From: Dendrolimus kikuchii
Taxonomy: Eukaryota > Arthropoda > Insecta > Lepidoptera > Lasiocampidae
NCBI GenBank assembly: GCA_019925095.2
Contig: CM034392.1
Coordinates: forward strand, 9,663,887 to 9,727,886
Reading direction: 5' to 3'
Length of the DNA stretch: 64,000 nucleotides
Part shown: positions 11,440-22,449 of the stretch, one piece after another
How the letters are laid out: every line of letters begins with the position of its first letter
Position numbering within the stretch: the first letter of the stretch is position 1
Notes under the pieces: generated by a model
Seen by the model: the letters and a program-made list of their open reading frames with translations, nothing else
The model's database searches: none
Told to the model about the DNA's origin: nothing
Made by a program: the position numbers and the translations under genes

Positions 11440-12915
11440 AACTAGGCTAAGTCTGTCTCTTAAGTGTTAGTCCCTTCCAGTGGCTTAAGAACTATGACTA
11501 TGTATGTAACAAGTTAAATGTAAGTAAATCGAAAACAAAAAGTTACAAACAGAATGAAAGTAAAAGGTAGATTTAAATTATTTCAAAGCAACTGTTACAG
11601 TTATTTGGTGGCATAGTTGTTCTTGTCGTGTTTCCGTTTAAAGTTAATAATTAATTTTGTTATGTAGGTACCCTTTTATTTCTGAACGATACAATCGACC
11701 ATTTCCTTAATTGAATAATAATGTTATATTTTTATTTATTGTGATTAGCGCCTGTTTAGTATAAAGTGGTTGTCTATAATTTACAATAATTTTGATACAA
11801 TATTTATATTTATTCTTTATAATGTAGTGATTATGTACAGATCTCAATTGTATATAGACGGTATTCACTACATTTTCTTTTCATGTTGGCAGACGCGATA
11901 GATTTGTACTGTGTTCGGTTTGTTTTATTACGTGTAAAACTTTAAGTATAATGTTTTATATTATATAATATCTTGTATAAAATATTATCTGGATTTTCCA
12001 AACAGTAATATGATAAATTCTTTTCGTTCATAACACTTTAATTAAAATAGTTTATCAATGACTCCAATCCGCTATAGGTTGTGCCAGTTGCTAAGTTTCA
12101 CGTACAGTAAAAATTGTTGGAGGGATGGCGAGGTGTTCTAAAAATGCTTGTAGACCGTGAACAGTTAGTGTCTGTAATGTGTTAAAACCGTAAGGTTCTC
12201 TGATTATAAAGTATTGTGATCAGTTGCTGTTCTTTTACTACCATAAACCCTTCCGAGTTGTTGCAAGTATTACACAACGGAGAAGGTCATATGTCTATAA
12301 TTGTTAATAGAACGAAAACACTGCATACTTGGGACTTGGGAACATTTATCTTAATGAAGTTTTTATTTACGTAAATATGTGATGAGGTAACTGGTTACAA
12401 AGCCGTCAAAAATTTCTGTTCCTTGTACTTCTGAACTGTAGGGCCGAAAATTTTGAAAGAATAGATTGATAGGCTAAAATACACCTTCAACGAAATTTGG
12501 TTTGAACATTGAGTTATTTTTGAGTATATTCGATTCAATGTTTCTTTAGGGTTCCGTGGTTAAATAGCGTTAATAGTGAACGTTCCTCATCTCTACCACT
12601 ATTTACTATGCCTGGATGAAACACGTGGCCAATTACTTTATAAGCACGCTTTCGAGTTCATATCTGATTTTAGGGCTTTATATATTCATATATATCTCTC
12701 GTAAACGAGTTCTAAAGTTCATTAAGTTAGCCGAGCCACCTAAATATGCCAAGTAGAAAGCGTAGAGGTACAACTCTGATGCGCTGCGGTGGCGGTACAC
12801 CTCACGTCTTCTGACTATGCACACTGCACATACTTTAGGTACGTCTGACGTAAACCACAAAGCAGAAAAGTCCGACAGCACCATTGGAAGCTAAAAAGAA
12901 ATCTATGCTACGTAT
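11440..12915. other. AT-rich DNA, no gene
   Basis: About 1.5 kb without a recognisable repeat or exon. The 68-codon minus frame at 12678-12884 includes a modestly GC-rich stretch but no domain. Confidence 0.4.
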
Positions 12916-12920
12916 AGGTA

Positions 12921-12957
<37 letters not shown>

Positions 12958-13313
12958 CAATTGCTGTTCGTTAGTCTCGCTAAAACTCGACAAAGGCTGG
13001 AGTGATTTGGCTAATTTTGGTTTTGAATTATTAGTGGAAGTGGGGTTTAGGTTTAAAAGGTTAGTAAATATGAAAAAAAAAAATGCTTGGAATATAATAA
13101 AAACAACAATTTCGCTTTGCCTTGAAACTATTCCTACCTGTCAAACATTTGATCAATTGAATTGAAATTGAATCAATTAAATTTAAAAGTTAAGTTTTTT
13201 TTAATTTTTGTGGTTTTGATTGTAAAACGTTTGATGTTCGTCTCGTCTTTCAGAAATCAACGTTTTTTTATTTATTGATACTGAGGCGGTACGAAGTTTG
13301 TCGGGTCAGCTAG
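12921..13313 (+). mobile_element. Helitron-like element, subfamily B, with expanded 5' (TA)n
   Basis: Runs from A/TCTATATATA to gggtcagCTAG/T: TC start, CTAG end, A and T flanks. The same body (attgctgttcgttagtctcg, ctcgacaaaggctgg, gtttgatgttcgtc, actgaggcggtac) is inverted at 25271-25638. The dinucleotide run at 12923-12954 is an expansion of the element's own 5' terminus. Confidence 0.7.
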
Positions 13314-13429
13314 TAGTATATAATTTACAACTATGTTGGGTATTTCTTTAATGCTAAGGATCGGAAACGAGGATATTCATAAGAGACCTAAGAATATCTA
13401 CATAACTAAAAAAAATTGCAAGCCGGATG

Positions 13430-13545
13430 GGCAGTGGTCATGTCTGTCGCAGGACTGATTCTAGAGTAGAGACCTACGCCTTGGTACGCCCCCCAGACCC
13501 GGTGAAACTGTCTTGCGCAAGGTTGCTAATATGTCGCCCTGTGGG
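13430..13545 (+). pseudogene. RTE-type LINE C-terminal scrap
   Basis: The plus strand preserves the block gtggtcatgtctgtcgcagg (GHVCRRTD in RTE tails), then ggtacgccccccagacc (GRPP) and cttgcgcaaggttgct (RKVA). Several deletions separate the blocks. Compare 24279-24570, where the same order is better kept. Confidence 0.55.
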
Positions 13546-13737
13546 GTATAATCGAGTAGTTTACGTTCAGTAGTGAACTGCGATTTTCTGACGACAATGA
13601 AATTACTTCTATTGGTGAGATTTTTAACAGCTTTAAAGCAATGTAATGTATGTAAGTGTTTTAACAATATATTTTCACTTTGTATGGCTACGAGATATTA
13701 AAATTCTTAACGTTTGTTAGTAGTCATAATGAAACTA

Positions 13738-13850
13738 TGTTTTACCGGTTTTAAGTGGGTATTTTATGTGAATTTTATTCCGACATTTCGGCCACTTTTT
13801 AGTAACCGTGATCACGGAAGACATAGATGTCAAGTGTCAATGAGTAATGT
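13738..13850 (+). repeat. MITE-like repeat related to 48248-48384
   Basis: Shares ccggttttaag, ttttattccgacatttcgg, cactttttagtaaccgtgat and cacggaag with the complete inverted-repeat element at 48 kb. The right terminal repeat was not found, so this copy is incomplete. Confidence 0.5.
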
Positions 13851-13892
13851 CAAAGTTTTTATTTAGCCTACCGCCAACTTGTTCATTTTTAT

Positions 13893-13985
13893 TCGTCGTC
13901 GTCAGCCATTCGCAGTTCACTGTTGGACGTAGGCCTCCCCAAGAGGGCACCACTCATCCCTGTCCTCTGATTTCTTCATCCAGCG
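13893..13985 (-). pseudogene. RTE-type LINE ORF terminus
   Basis: Minus strand gives RWMKKSEDRDEWCPLGEAYV, then QQ, a stop in place of W, TANG and a stop, followed by repeated gac triplets. This is the standard end of the lepidopteran RTE ORF (RWM..AEDR..W..LGEAYVQQWT). The gacgacgac run matches a short-repeat 3' tail. Confidence 0.75.
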
Positions 13986-13999
13986 CCATTTATTCATTT

Positions 14000-15110
14000 C
14001 ATTCATTCATGTGCATTTCAATTATATAGTTATTCTATATAATTATAATTCTTGTTTATGGTTATTATTTACTCTATAGAAGCCTAATGTAATTTACCAT
14101 TGCTTCACAAGCTGTTGTGGCATTTTAAAAAACTACCTTTTATTATGTGTATACTTTTTACGTCTCTTCTGTATTTGCTGAGGGTAGAGGATCTTATTAT
14201 TTCTTGTTATCTATTTCTTTGTTTTCTTTTATAAAAATAACTTATATCTTTTATATTATCATCTTAGTCTATGTTTACTATGTCTAAAAATACTATTATA
14301 TATTTACACTGTTTTAAAAAAAATTACTCTACTGTTACAATTTTACTGTCTAATGCTCACACACATATGTTGTTATGTGTCCTAGTCGCGAAAACTTAAG
14401 AAAATACCATTTGTTAGTAGTGTTGTTTGATCTTGATTAAATTAAGAGGGGGATAAAACTGGGGATGTCAACCATGATATAGTTTCCCCTATATGAAAAA
14501 ACAAGACTAGGAATGGCAATGGTGTGTAAAAACATCTAAGGCTGAATTTCTGAGTAATTTAGTCTAAATAAATGAAAAAATAAGTCATCTAGGACTCAAG
14601 AGCTTTTTACAGTTGCATGCTCTTGATAAATACAATACCAATTTCAGTCAGACGAGTGAATACAAATAAACCGTGTGAAATACAAATCGAAAAATACTTT
14701 CACGAAATCCGAAATTTATATTCCCTCAAAACAAAATGGAGATAAATATAATAATAGTGGAATAAAAATACAAGTAAGGTTCGATTCTCGATGCAAAGCG
14801 ATAAAACGCGTGAAAGATTCATCACAGCTCTCTTGGGAGGAATCCCTCTTTTAAGTTGTAGCCGGCCCTCCGCCCTCTAGCTCCGTTATATCATATTTTT
14901 CGAAAATTCCCACAACTTACTCGCGAATTTCCGAAGGTGGCTTCAACTTCTAACATGATTTTCGACTGTCGTATTCGTTTGACATCATTGTTGCTAGATT
15001 TCTTTCATATTATCTGGCCTTACTACTGACTAAAATTTGACATATGCTCCATAATATATGTAAGTGAAATAAATTTTCTACCACTGGTAAGATGAAAGTA
15101 TTATATTAGT
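14000..15110. other. AT-rich DNA, no gene
   Basis: No repeat family in this window matched. A slightly GC-richer patch at 14840-14950 has no open frame of note. Confidence 0.4.
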
Positions 15111-15114
15111 GTAA

Positions 15115-15475
15115 TGACTAGTGGTCCCCTAGTGGTCGAAATTCGACCATAATTAATTTAAATAAACTTATAAGTTTGAACATTATTAAGGTTCTGTTGT
15201 CAAAGACTATATACTTCTATAATCACAGATTTCGCCAAGGCTACACTGTTAATTTAACTTTAACAATAAGCAAAAGAGTATATATGCGTGTGTGTGTGTC
15301 AAATACATGGTAGTGTGTGTAATGTTTTTTTTATTGATTGTATTTTTCTGTATGAGCATTTTGCACTCCTTCTCTATATAAACTATAAGTGTGCGAAATT
15401 TCATACTCCTCCGTCCGCGCAATTTTCGTAAAAAGAGTACAAAGATTTTGCTTCACGTGTTAATATAATGATTAC
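15115..15475 (-). repeat. Family R repeat, inverted copy
   Basis: Reverse complement of the 10097-10460 family: it carries ggtcgaaattcgaccataat, tttcgccaaggctacac, ccatgtatttgacac (read in reverse), tttcatactcctccgtc and cttcacgtgttaata. The two copies face each other about 4.7 kb apart. A (TG)n stretch has grown at about 15290. Confidence 0.65.
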
Positions 15476-15785
15476 AAACTAACTGTGCATACTTCATTGA
15501 GAATTGCATTGGAAACAATGATGTTAGTTTCCATGAGATTCAGTTGTAACTTTGAAATAAATAATTATTTATTCTTACAAAAAAACTACAATGAAAAATA
15601 AGGATAATAACTTCCTACCATGTTTTAACTCTATATTTATGTTTCTAACTAGGATGAAGAATACTACAAATGACAAGAACTCAAAGTCGTAAGTAAATAT
15701 TTTTGATTTAAAAGTTGTATTTTAAAGAATGAAATATCTAAGACCGAAAACATAATGACTAATATAAAAAAATAGCGATGCTAAA

Positions 15786-16130
15786 TCTGTAATATTATAA
15801 AAGTGTAGTCCTTTGTTTCTTACATTTTTTTTTTGTTTGTCTGTTTGTTCGGCATTCACCCAAAAACCAAGGCCGACTTCAATACGGTTTTCGCTGATCG
15901 ATAGTAAATTTCCGGACTTAAAAATCTGCAGTACTTTTTATGACGCGAATTTTAATGGAATTTTCTTGGGAGAGGTTTAAAATACCCAGATAAAAAAAAA
16001 TGGTCTCGATACGAAGTTTTCACTGATTGATAAAATCTTTACTAAAATAATTGTGGTTGTATATATACCTTTAGTAATATTACTTATCTCGCGTTTTTAC
16101 GCGAATTTCCGGGATTCATGTATTTTCATA
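15786..16130 (+). mobile_element. Helitron-like subfamily A, 3' end lost
   Basis: Starts A/TCTGTAATATTATAAAAG, then gtttgtctgtttgttcggca and the gattcac..aaaaac and gctgatcgatagtaaattt blocks of subfamily A. The gtcgcgggca terminus and CTAG are missing. Confidence 0.5.
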
Positions 16131-16335
16131 TTAAACATCCATTAACCTGCTGAAAATAACTAATAAAATTTTATATTTAGCAAAATAACTGTCATCTTTG
16201 TAACCTGTCCAACGTGGACAAAATCGCGGTTAAATGCCAGTATTGAATAAAGTTTTATTTAAGAGCTTTTCAAGGTTATGTCTTTACTAGATAATTATAA
16301 TTTCTAATAGTTCTTCTTCTAAGCTTTTGGAAAAT

Positions 16336-16677
16336 TTATATCAGGTACATATGTATCATCAGTAGTAAACAGCACTTCTGTGTTTCAAACTTTATCCCCT
16401 TACAAATTGACATAAATAAAGATTCAGCAAGCAGGGTGTTGCAATAGCACACGTGAATCGTGCCATTTCTATGCTTTCCGACTAACTGCAATAAGTGTCG
16501 GAAAACTTTCACAAAATATCTTTTGCTTCTTTCGACATGTTTGGTTTTAACAATTCCTAAGAGGGTACTGAGACGTTGTTTCTTACTTAAGGATTGCTCG
16601 TTGTGTCTGATTGCAGTTATGATTCGAATTTTCCTCAATTTTCTTACGCTAGTATACGCGCTTTTTGCCTTAACCAA
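16336..16677 (-). other. Open frame of 113 codons, unrecognised
   Basis: The longest frame in this part that I could not explain by a repeat. The predicted product is basic at the N-terminal half (KAKSAYTSVRKLRKIR, SKKQRLSTLL) and has no signal peptide or domain I recognise. The opposite strand is also open over 78 codons, which argues for chance. Nucleotide composition is not clearly coding. It may be an old transposase fragment or nothing. Confidence 0.2.
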
Positions 16678-17299
16678 AAAAAAAATGCTGCTTTAATTTG
16701 TTAAGGGTTCAGTTACATTCGTTGTTAGCGCACGAATGTAGTAGTAAGATTTCTATTTACTTGTGCCATAAAGTTTGAATGTGGGAACCGTTTTTAATAG
16801 TTGACAGGCAGAGGCGTCTTAAGTATTTTAAGCGGCAGGATGCGAAAATGATCACCTCCCCCGAGGAAAGAAAGGTCCTTGCCAACAACAAAGAGTAAAA
16901 TTTAATTATGTCCTTAAGTACCCCTAGTCCCTAGCCATTATCAGAATCCATAATTATGCTTTCTTCATGTCCGTCCATTAATTCAATTGTTTGAATATTA
17001 CGTAAAAGTTAATTTTCTCAAAAACTATAGGATCTATACGAATACAATTTGGCGAGAAGAGTCCACCGCATATGTAATAGATGTATGATTTTTTCGATGT
17101 ACATAGTCATGTGGAATGTATTACGGGTGTGTATAAGGTGCCCGGCTTGCGGCTCCTAGAGCCTTGCGCAAAAGACGTCCCTGTTGGTAGGGCCCGTATG
17201 TCAGGTGTTGAAGTGCTGGGGACCATGCTCCAAATGTTTGGCAGTTACTTCGATCGTGGCTGAAATGTGCAAAACTTCGCATGCTTTAATACCGTTCGA

Positions 17300-17784
17300 T
17301 GAATAGACTATATAGACGATGGAGAACACTATGCATTTTTTTTAGCTTTCTTGTCTGTTTGTTCGGGATTCACGTAAAAATTACTGCTCCGATTTCGATG
17401 CGGTTTTCACTGATCGACAGAAAATTATTAGATTTAAAATTTCCGCTACTTTTTATCTTACAAATCCCGTAGATTTTTTTGAGAATTATTTAAAATGGCC
17501 AGATAAAAAGAATCGAACTCCAATGTGATTTGTCCACTGCTCGATAGCAAATTTTATGCATTTAAATGTGTGTGTGATAACTTTATATCCCGGGAATCCC
17601 GCGGGAATTTTTCTGGGAGTGGTTTGTAGTTCTTCGTATGCATAAAAATTGTCTTATTCCGAAACAGTGTTCACTAAAACAACCGTTGACATTCTTTTTT
17701 AAATGCCGTGGTAGGTACTTTATGTCCTGGGAGTACCCTGGGAATATCAAGTCAAGCGTGGACAAAGTCACGGGCATATCCTAG
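17300..17784 (+). mobile_element. Helitron-like subfamily A, 5'-truncated, intact 3' end
   Basis: Contains gactatatagacgatggaga, tgtctgtttgttcgggattc, two successive ccgggaatccc blocks, and ends acaaagtcacgggcatatcCTAG/T. The internal duplication of the ggaatccc...tttcgga segment makes it longer than its sisters. Confidence 0.6.
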
Positions 17785-18203
17785 TGTTTTATAGGATTAA
17801 ATCAGCAGTATTCCCATCAGCAGTTCCCAATTTTTAGAGGAACGGGCGCCGAGCTTGTCAAAAGCGGGTTGCTAAGTTTGACACATCAGTAAACTCTATG
17901 TACATGTTTCGTAATGATGTTTTCTTTTGCCGGCAGCACGTTGTTACGTTACTATCCGTTGTAATATCCACATTAGGACAGAAAAAATAATATAAAATAA
18001 TAATATAACTCAGCGGTTAGAATTAGCACTAACGTTATTAAAATAAGATTGTTTATACAAAATATTTTCAAATAATATTATTTTTTGTGTAAGCTATTGT
18101 ACACAATTGGGTCTTATTTCAAAGAAACACCAGACAGGCAACAAGAGACCGCGCTGACAGCAAGTTGGAATAACTTAATTCCGATGGAGAGCACTTAAAA
18201 AGA

Positions 18204-18278
18204 ATGGATCCTAAAATACGAGAGCAATTGTTGAGCCTCGAGTCAGATGTGCAGACGTTGTGGAAATCTCTGAAATAA
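18204..18278 (+). CDS. Possible small ORF, 24 codons
   Basis: ATG in the context aagaATGG opens a 24-codon frame starting MDPKIREQLLSLESDV and ending in TAA. The composition is amphipathic and helix-like, unusual for chance in AT-rich DNA, and the surrounding 18180-18470 is GC-richer than its flanks with no repeat match. It could be a small peptide, the first exon of something larger, or a relic of a transposon coiled coil. No ribosome or splice evidence is available. Confidence 0.2.
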   Translation: MDPKIREQLLSLESDVQTLWKSLK

Positions 18279-18799
18279 TACCCGGGCACCAGTTAAGCCG
18301 GTCCCAAGCTGACGATACAATATAATGAGTACCTAGTACTCGGGGACTAAACTACAAATTACGACAGAGCTCTCTCCGCTTAAAATAATTAAGATTCTTT
18401 GTCCGGTCAGACGAGAAGGCGACTTTGCACAGCAAATAGTGCAGCTACGCAATCCCTGGTTGCAAACTCTTGTAATTTTTCTGCTACTTTCTTCTGAGGT
18501 TTCTCAACCTGCTGTCTATACTACGTATATAACATACTTTTAATGTATTTTAAATAATTGTAAAATTCATTTTAACAGTTGACTTCTTTATAAAAATATT
18601 TTTACATCAACGCACTGATTTGTATTGATTTCAATTTAACTCAAACACCTAAATGTATACAAATAATATTTCTACAAGTATAATTATACTGTTGATTTGT
18701 AAGTTAAAAATTTCATTTTTAGACATAACAATTAGCACACAAATGGAGACATTTAGTTATCAAGCTAAGTAATTTAAATATGGACGATTTTTCAGTCAT

Positions 18800-19255
18800 C
18801 AGGCCGGGGACGTGACGAGCAGAGTGGAGATGTTTTTAAAACAACCAATAGAATTGCGTTATTGAGACATCTCCTCTCCACTCAGCTTCAGTGGAGATCG
18901 CTGTGCGGAGATATGTAATATTTGTATGGCGCGATGGAAGCGGAGATGTGAGCGGCGTGCAGTCATCGATGTCACCCTCTCCCCTCCCGCATTCTGCTTC
19001 TTCAGACTGTAGTTCTTCTTCTTCAAGTAAAAGAAGATAATTTTTTTTTAATAATAGCGACATCGTCTACCTTTCGTGTCAGAATGCGTACTGAGCACTC
19101 AATGCCTCGCACACTCGGAAGGCTAGCCAGCACACATCTCTGCTACACTACGCATTTCCGCACAGCTTCGGTGGATTCACCCGGGCTGAAAAACATCTCT
19201 TCTCGCACAGCACACAGCACACATCTCCGCTTTGGTGGAGTCCCGCCCTTAGATC
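18800..19255. mobile_element. MITE with subterminal GGAGATGT repeats
   Basis: The left end aggccggggac...gagtggagatgtttt is mirrored at the right by acatctccgctttggtggag...gtcccgcccttag, giving imperfect terminal inverted repeats of about 30 bp. Inside, GGAGATGT or its complement ACATCTCC/ACATCTC recurs at least seven times, as in elements whose transposase binds subterminal motifs (for example hAT). TSDs could not be assigned. Short frames on both strands here are repeat artefacts. Confidence 0.55.
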
Positions 19256-19314
19256 AAAGTTATTTATTAATTACATTATAACCTGACTGAATGCACAAGT
19301 GATACAATTCAACT

Positions 19315-19755
19315 ATTTTTAATCGACTTCTAAAAGTAGGAGGATCTCAATTTGACTATATTTTTTATGTTACGCGATTTCTCCGACAATTGTGGACAGA
19401 TTTTCATTTTTTTTAATTCGACGAGCTTTCTCTTGAGTTTGTCCGATTGTGACCAAGTCCGAATCTGATGAGTGGATCCCAGGGAAATCGAGAGCAACCC
19501 TCGTTGAAGAGCGCCTACAGTTACCCAAAGGCAAACTTGTATACGCGGCGCTAGTAGTATAATTTCAACAGGCGCTAAATATATTATTTCTAAAGCTATC
19601 CAAGTATTTGTGCAACTAAAAAGTAGATTTTTTTAACAAAAGCAAAACCGACTACAACCTAAATTGTAAAATGAACCAACCTCCAAGATGTCGTAGAAAA
19701 TATTTAAGTTTTGCTTTTTAGCCTGAAGTTGGTTTTGTTTTTGTTAAAAAAATAT
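19315..19755. mobile_element. MITE-like composite with AACAAAA.CAAAACC termini
   Basis: The right part (19628-19752) is a foldback: tttttttaacaaaagcaaaac at the left and gttttgtttttgttaaaaaaa at the right. The left part begins aatcgacttctaaaagtagg and includes tgatgagtggatccc. The same modules occur inverted at 36345-36560, where aaaacaaaaccgactt and ttttggaagtcggtt bound the unit. A third, related foldback is at 22900-23130. Confidence 0.5.
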
Positions 19756-19759
19756 ATTC

Positions 19760-20780
19760 AGTCAAATCAAATCAAAAGAGCTTTTATTGCTAATAATATT
19801 TTTTTTTTCAATGAAGTTTCGTAAGTACTAGTTCTTAAAGATTAGATTATCTTATGATACACAGGCCTTTTCCATTGCTATCCAAATATGTCCTTCTTTA
19901 GTGACTATAAGGAACTTGCAACTTTCTAAATTGTTTTATACACTCAACTGCAATTTTAATTTTTTAAAGGTTTATTTTATCCTATTTATAAGTTTTATCT
20001 GGTGATTGAGGAATTCGATCAATCAGAAATTGAAAGCCTTATGTTATACTTTTTTTTAAATTATTATATATATAAGTTTTCCTGTACCAATTCCCCTTTA
20101 GTCGGAACCGCTACTGTAAAATTAATACAATTGGTACTTCATATAATGTTGAAGATTAACTAAACTTCCCTAACTAAAGTAAGCACTCAAAATGTACAAA
20201 ATATATTTAGCGCTTACTGAAGAGTGTTATAGCAACTGTACGCGTAACCGTGGTTAATAAACGCTAGTTATTTTATGAAAACGTTTGAAGTTAACAGTGC
20301 ACTTTAAACAAGTCTTTAGCTTTTCTTATCAAGTTGTGGTGCAGAATCTTGTATCAAAATATTCTTGGTACAGTTAAACTATTTGAAGAATGCTATTTAT
20401 ACTTGTATAATATTAATAACACAAAAATATGTGGTTTTTTAAATATTTGTTTGTAAAGTAATAAGTAGCTGTGAAACAATTAAGCATGTATATATACATA
20501 CATATTCCAGATATATGCATAACGCGTGAGTTTTGCCAGGGCTATGTAAGTAGTTTTTTAATTAAAATAATACAAGATAAACAAAACTTTGATAATATGT
20601 ATAATTTTATTGACACACATGTTCATTGTAGGTTAAAGACCGATAAAATAACAAAATCGTTTGTCCAAAGATTACTTCTAAAGATTACGTGTAAAAGTAA
20701 TTACTTTGTGTCGCATTTTATTAGTGTATTGTATTAGAGAGTACATTGAGTACATTGTCAGTTACTAAGCGATGATGTTG
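19760..20780. other. AT-rich DNA upstream of the candidate exon
   Basis: No repeat matched. At the right edge, gttactaagc about 20 bp before 20786 resembles an insect branch point (consensus CTAAY, TACTAAC). The 88-codon frame at 20471-20737 is AT-rich and unconvincing. Confidence 0.4.
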
Positions 20781-20785
20781 TCTAG

Positions 20786-20966
20786 GATGAACCATTCTCA
20801 CCCAGAAGATACCTACCTATTGATATAGAGACAAATTGCCACAAAAAGCTTGGTGTTAAAGTTCCAATGAATAACACGCTTATAGAAGTAGTATCTAAAT
20901 CGAAAACTCTTGTGAGTGGTTGCACTGTACCTAGATGTGCCAAAAAGCGTAAGTGGAATTTCGCAG
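20786..20966 (+). CDS. Candidate internal coding exon of an unidentified host gene
   Basis: The 181-bp segment is open in one frame and sits between TTGTCTAG (acceptor, with ttactaagc upstream) and CAG/GTGAGT (strong donor). It would enter in phase 0 and leave in phase 1, adding 60 residues: DEPFSPRRYLPIDIETNCHK, then KLGVKVPMNN, TLIEVVSKSK, TLVSGCTVPRCAKKRKWNFA. Reading through the donor hits TGA soon after. The content is not low-complexity and matches no transposon protein I know; Cys-46 and Cys-51 with a following KKRKW basic patch are the only motif-like features. The exon at 51696-51835 has the complementary phase. I do not recognise the protein. Confidence 0.5.
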
Positions 20967-21404
20967 GTGAGTTTGTGAGGTGGCGGGTTTGACGCTGTAG
21001 TACTGCGGGTGTGGAAACTATGTCTTTGTTTCCAAGTGCCTGCTCTCTGCGGCGACGTGTTTATTCGATGACACCTACGTGAATTTACTTATTTGTCTTA
21101 TGCTCGGTTTGAATTTGAACTGTCTTTCTTATGTCAGGCTGAAAGTGGAACTTTCAGCATCAAATGTAGTTTATTTGAAATCGTATTTCAGGTATATTAT
21201 GAGGTTCGGATCGATATCTGCTTAAAATAAATGGCTCTTTATTTATTTAATTGACTTTTCAATTTATGTAATTTATTTAGAAAACATACAGTAATTAATA
21301 GTCTATTATTATAAAGTTAATGTTGATTGTCTTTTATGTATGTGTATAGGTACACAATTATAGTCTTACTTATAAATGAATGAAATAATGTTTATTTCCA
21401 GAGA
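20967..21404. other. Putative intron start, no other feature
   Basis: Follows the GTGAGT donor. The stretch includes a short hairpin, gctgaaagtggaactttcagc at about 21138-21158. No gene. Confidence 0.35.
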
Positions 21405-21416
21405 TACAGGTAGTAA
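21405..21416. repeat. Target-site duplication, left
   Basis: TACAGGTAGTAA, repeated exactly at 22437-22448, bounds the jockey-like LINE insertion. Confidence 0.9.
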
Positions 21417-22436
21417 TTATTTTTTTTTATTGGACTTGACTTTATGTTGTTGGTCCGAAGACCTTACAACTTTACCGGGGTCTTTGGGGCGAGTGCCTTC
21501 GCGAAGCGAAGGCGCTCGAGCCCGGGGGGGCAACTTGCTCGAGGGAGCTCCCTAAGGAGTTTTACCTCGGCTGGACTGTTGCCATGAATGGGGAATGAAT
21601 TTAATGATGCCCACCATAGGGCGACACAAAATACTAATTGAGAACGGGCGACGGGTAATATAAAGCCCGAAGAGAAGGATCACGGCGGGCCGGGATCGGT
21701 GGTTTGCGGTGGCCTACGCTATCTTACTGCCGTTTCGCAACGTGTTATGGCTGGGAGAGAAGAAACGGCGAAAGAAACTTCCCAGCAACACGCCTAGTCT
21801 ATCCTGTGGGGTGAGCTATGTCTCCTAGCGTCCCTCGCGGGGACGTGGAGAGATCTTGATTGGCGGCGTCTGAGACGCCGCCGTCTGTGTCTGTCTGTCG
21901 GTGCCTGCCAGCCTATTGTTCTAACCGTGGGCGGACTGATCCGGGCCAGCCGTTTCGTAATAACGTCGACTCTGTCCGTCAGGACGTTACGCGGTCGTCG
22001 CACAAGAGCCTTTCGACGAGGCTTATAATCGGACGCGGACACGACGAGCGGATTTCGATGGTGCGGCGCGAGATCGAAATACTTACGCGAGAGCGACGTA
22101 ATGTAGTTTTTGATGGAGGGAAGCTCCAGATCGCGGTGGAGGTCGACGTTACGCATATAGAGGGGAGCACCGACGGCTCTGCGCATGAATTTATTCTGCA
22201 CGATTGCAGTTTATCTAAAAGGGCAGGCTTGACATGGCCGAATACCACACTCGCGTATGTCATGATCGGGAGGATGCATGTTTTATACAGAGTAAGCTTG
22301 TGTCTGAGGGACATTTTGCTTAGTTTGTCTATCATGGGTGCTAAACGACTCATCACAAATCGCGCTCTATTTCGGACTATAGTGATATGCTCGTTGAAGC
22401 GCAAGTTCCGATCTAGAGTGACACCAAGATATTTGG
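21417..22436 (-). mobile_element. Jockey-like LINE, 5'-truncated, with poly(A) and TSD
   Basis: A GC-rich 1,020-bp insertion lies between perfect 12-bp repeats. On the minus strand it starts within the reverse transcriptase thumb, continues through the ORF end at 21794, and carries a 3' untranslated region finishing ccaataaaaaaaa. In the 3' region CGAGTGCCTTCGC and GCGAAGGCGCTCG (21490-21502, 21506-21518) form a 13-bp stem (one G-T pair) with a GAA loop. 5' truncation, poly(A) and TSD are signatures of target-primed reverse transcription. The perfect TSD and mostly readable ORF suggest one of the younger insertions here. Confidence 0.85.
21794..22436 (-). pseudogene. Jockey-like reverse transcriptase C-terminus, one frameshift
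   Basis: Starting at the truncation point the minus strand reads KYLGVTLDRNLRFNEHI, the thumb motif of jockey-group reverse transcriptases, then RARFVMSRLAPMI, LYKTCILPIMTYASVVFGHV and LDKLQS. Near 22200 a single-base change shifts frame, and the protein resumes as QNKFMRRAVGAPLYMRNVDL, HRDLELPSIKNYI, then RRPRNVL and an arginine-rich tail ending at the stop 21794-21796. In functional jockey-type elements this follows the YxDD polymerase core and binds RNA. The endonuclease and catalytic core are missing through 5' truncation, so the copy cannot move on its own. The large plus-strand frame 21860-22453 is its shadow. Confidence 0.85.
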
Positions 22437-22448
22437 TACAGGTAGTAA
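22437..22448. repeat. Target-site duplication, right
   Basis: Exact copy of TACAGGTAGTAA at 21405-21416. Confidence 0.9.
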
Positions 22449-22449
22449 G

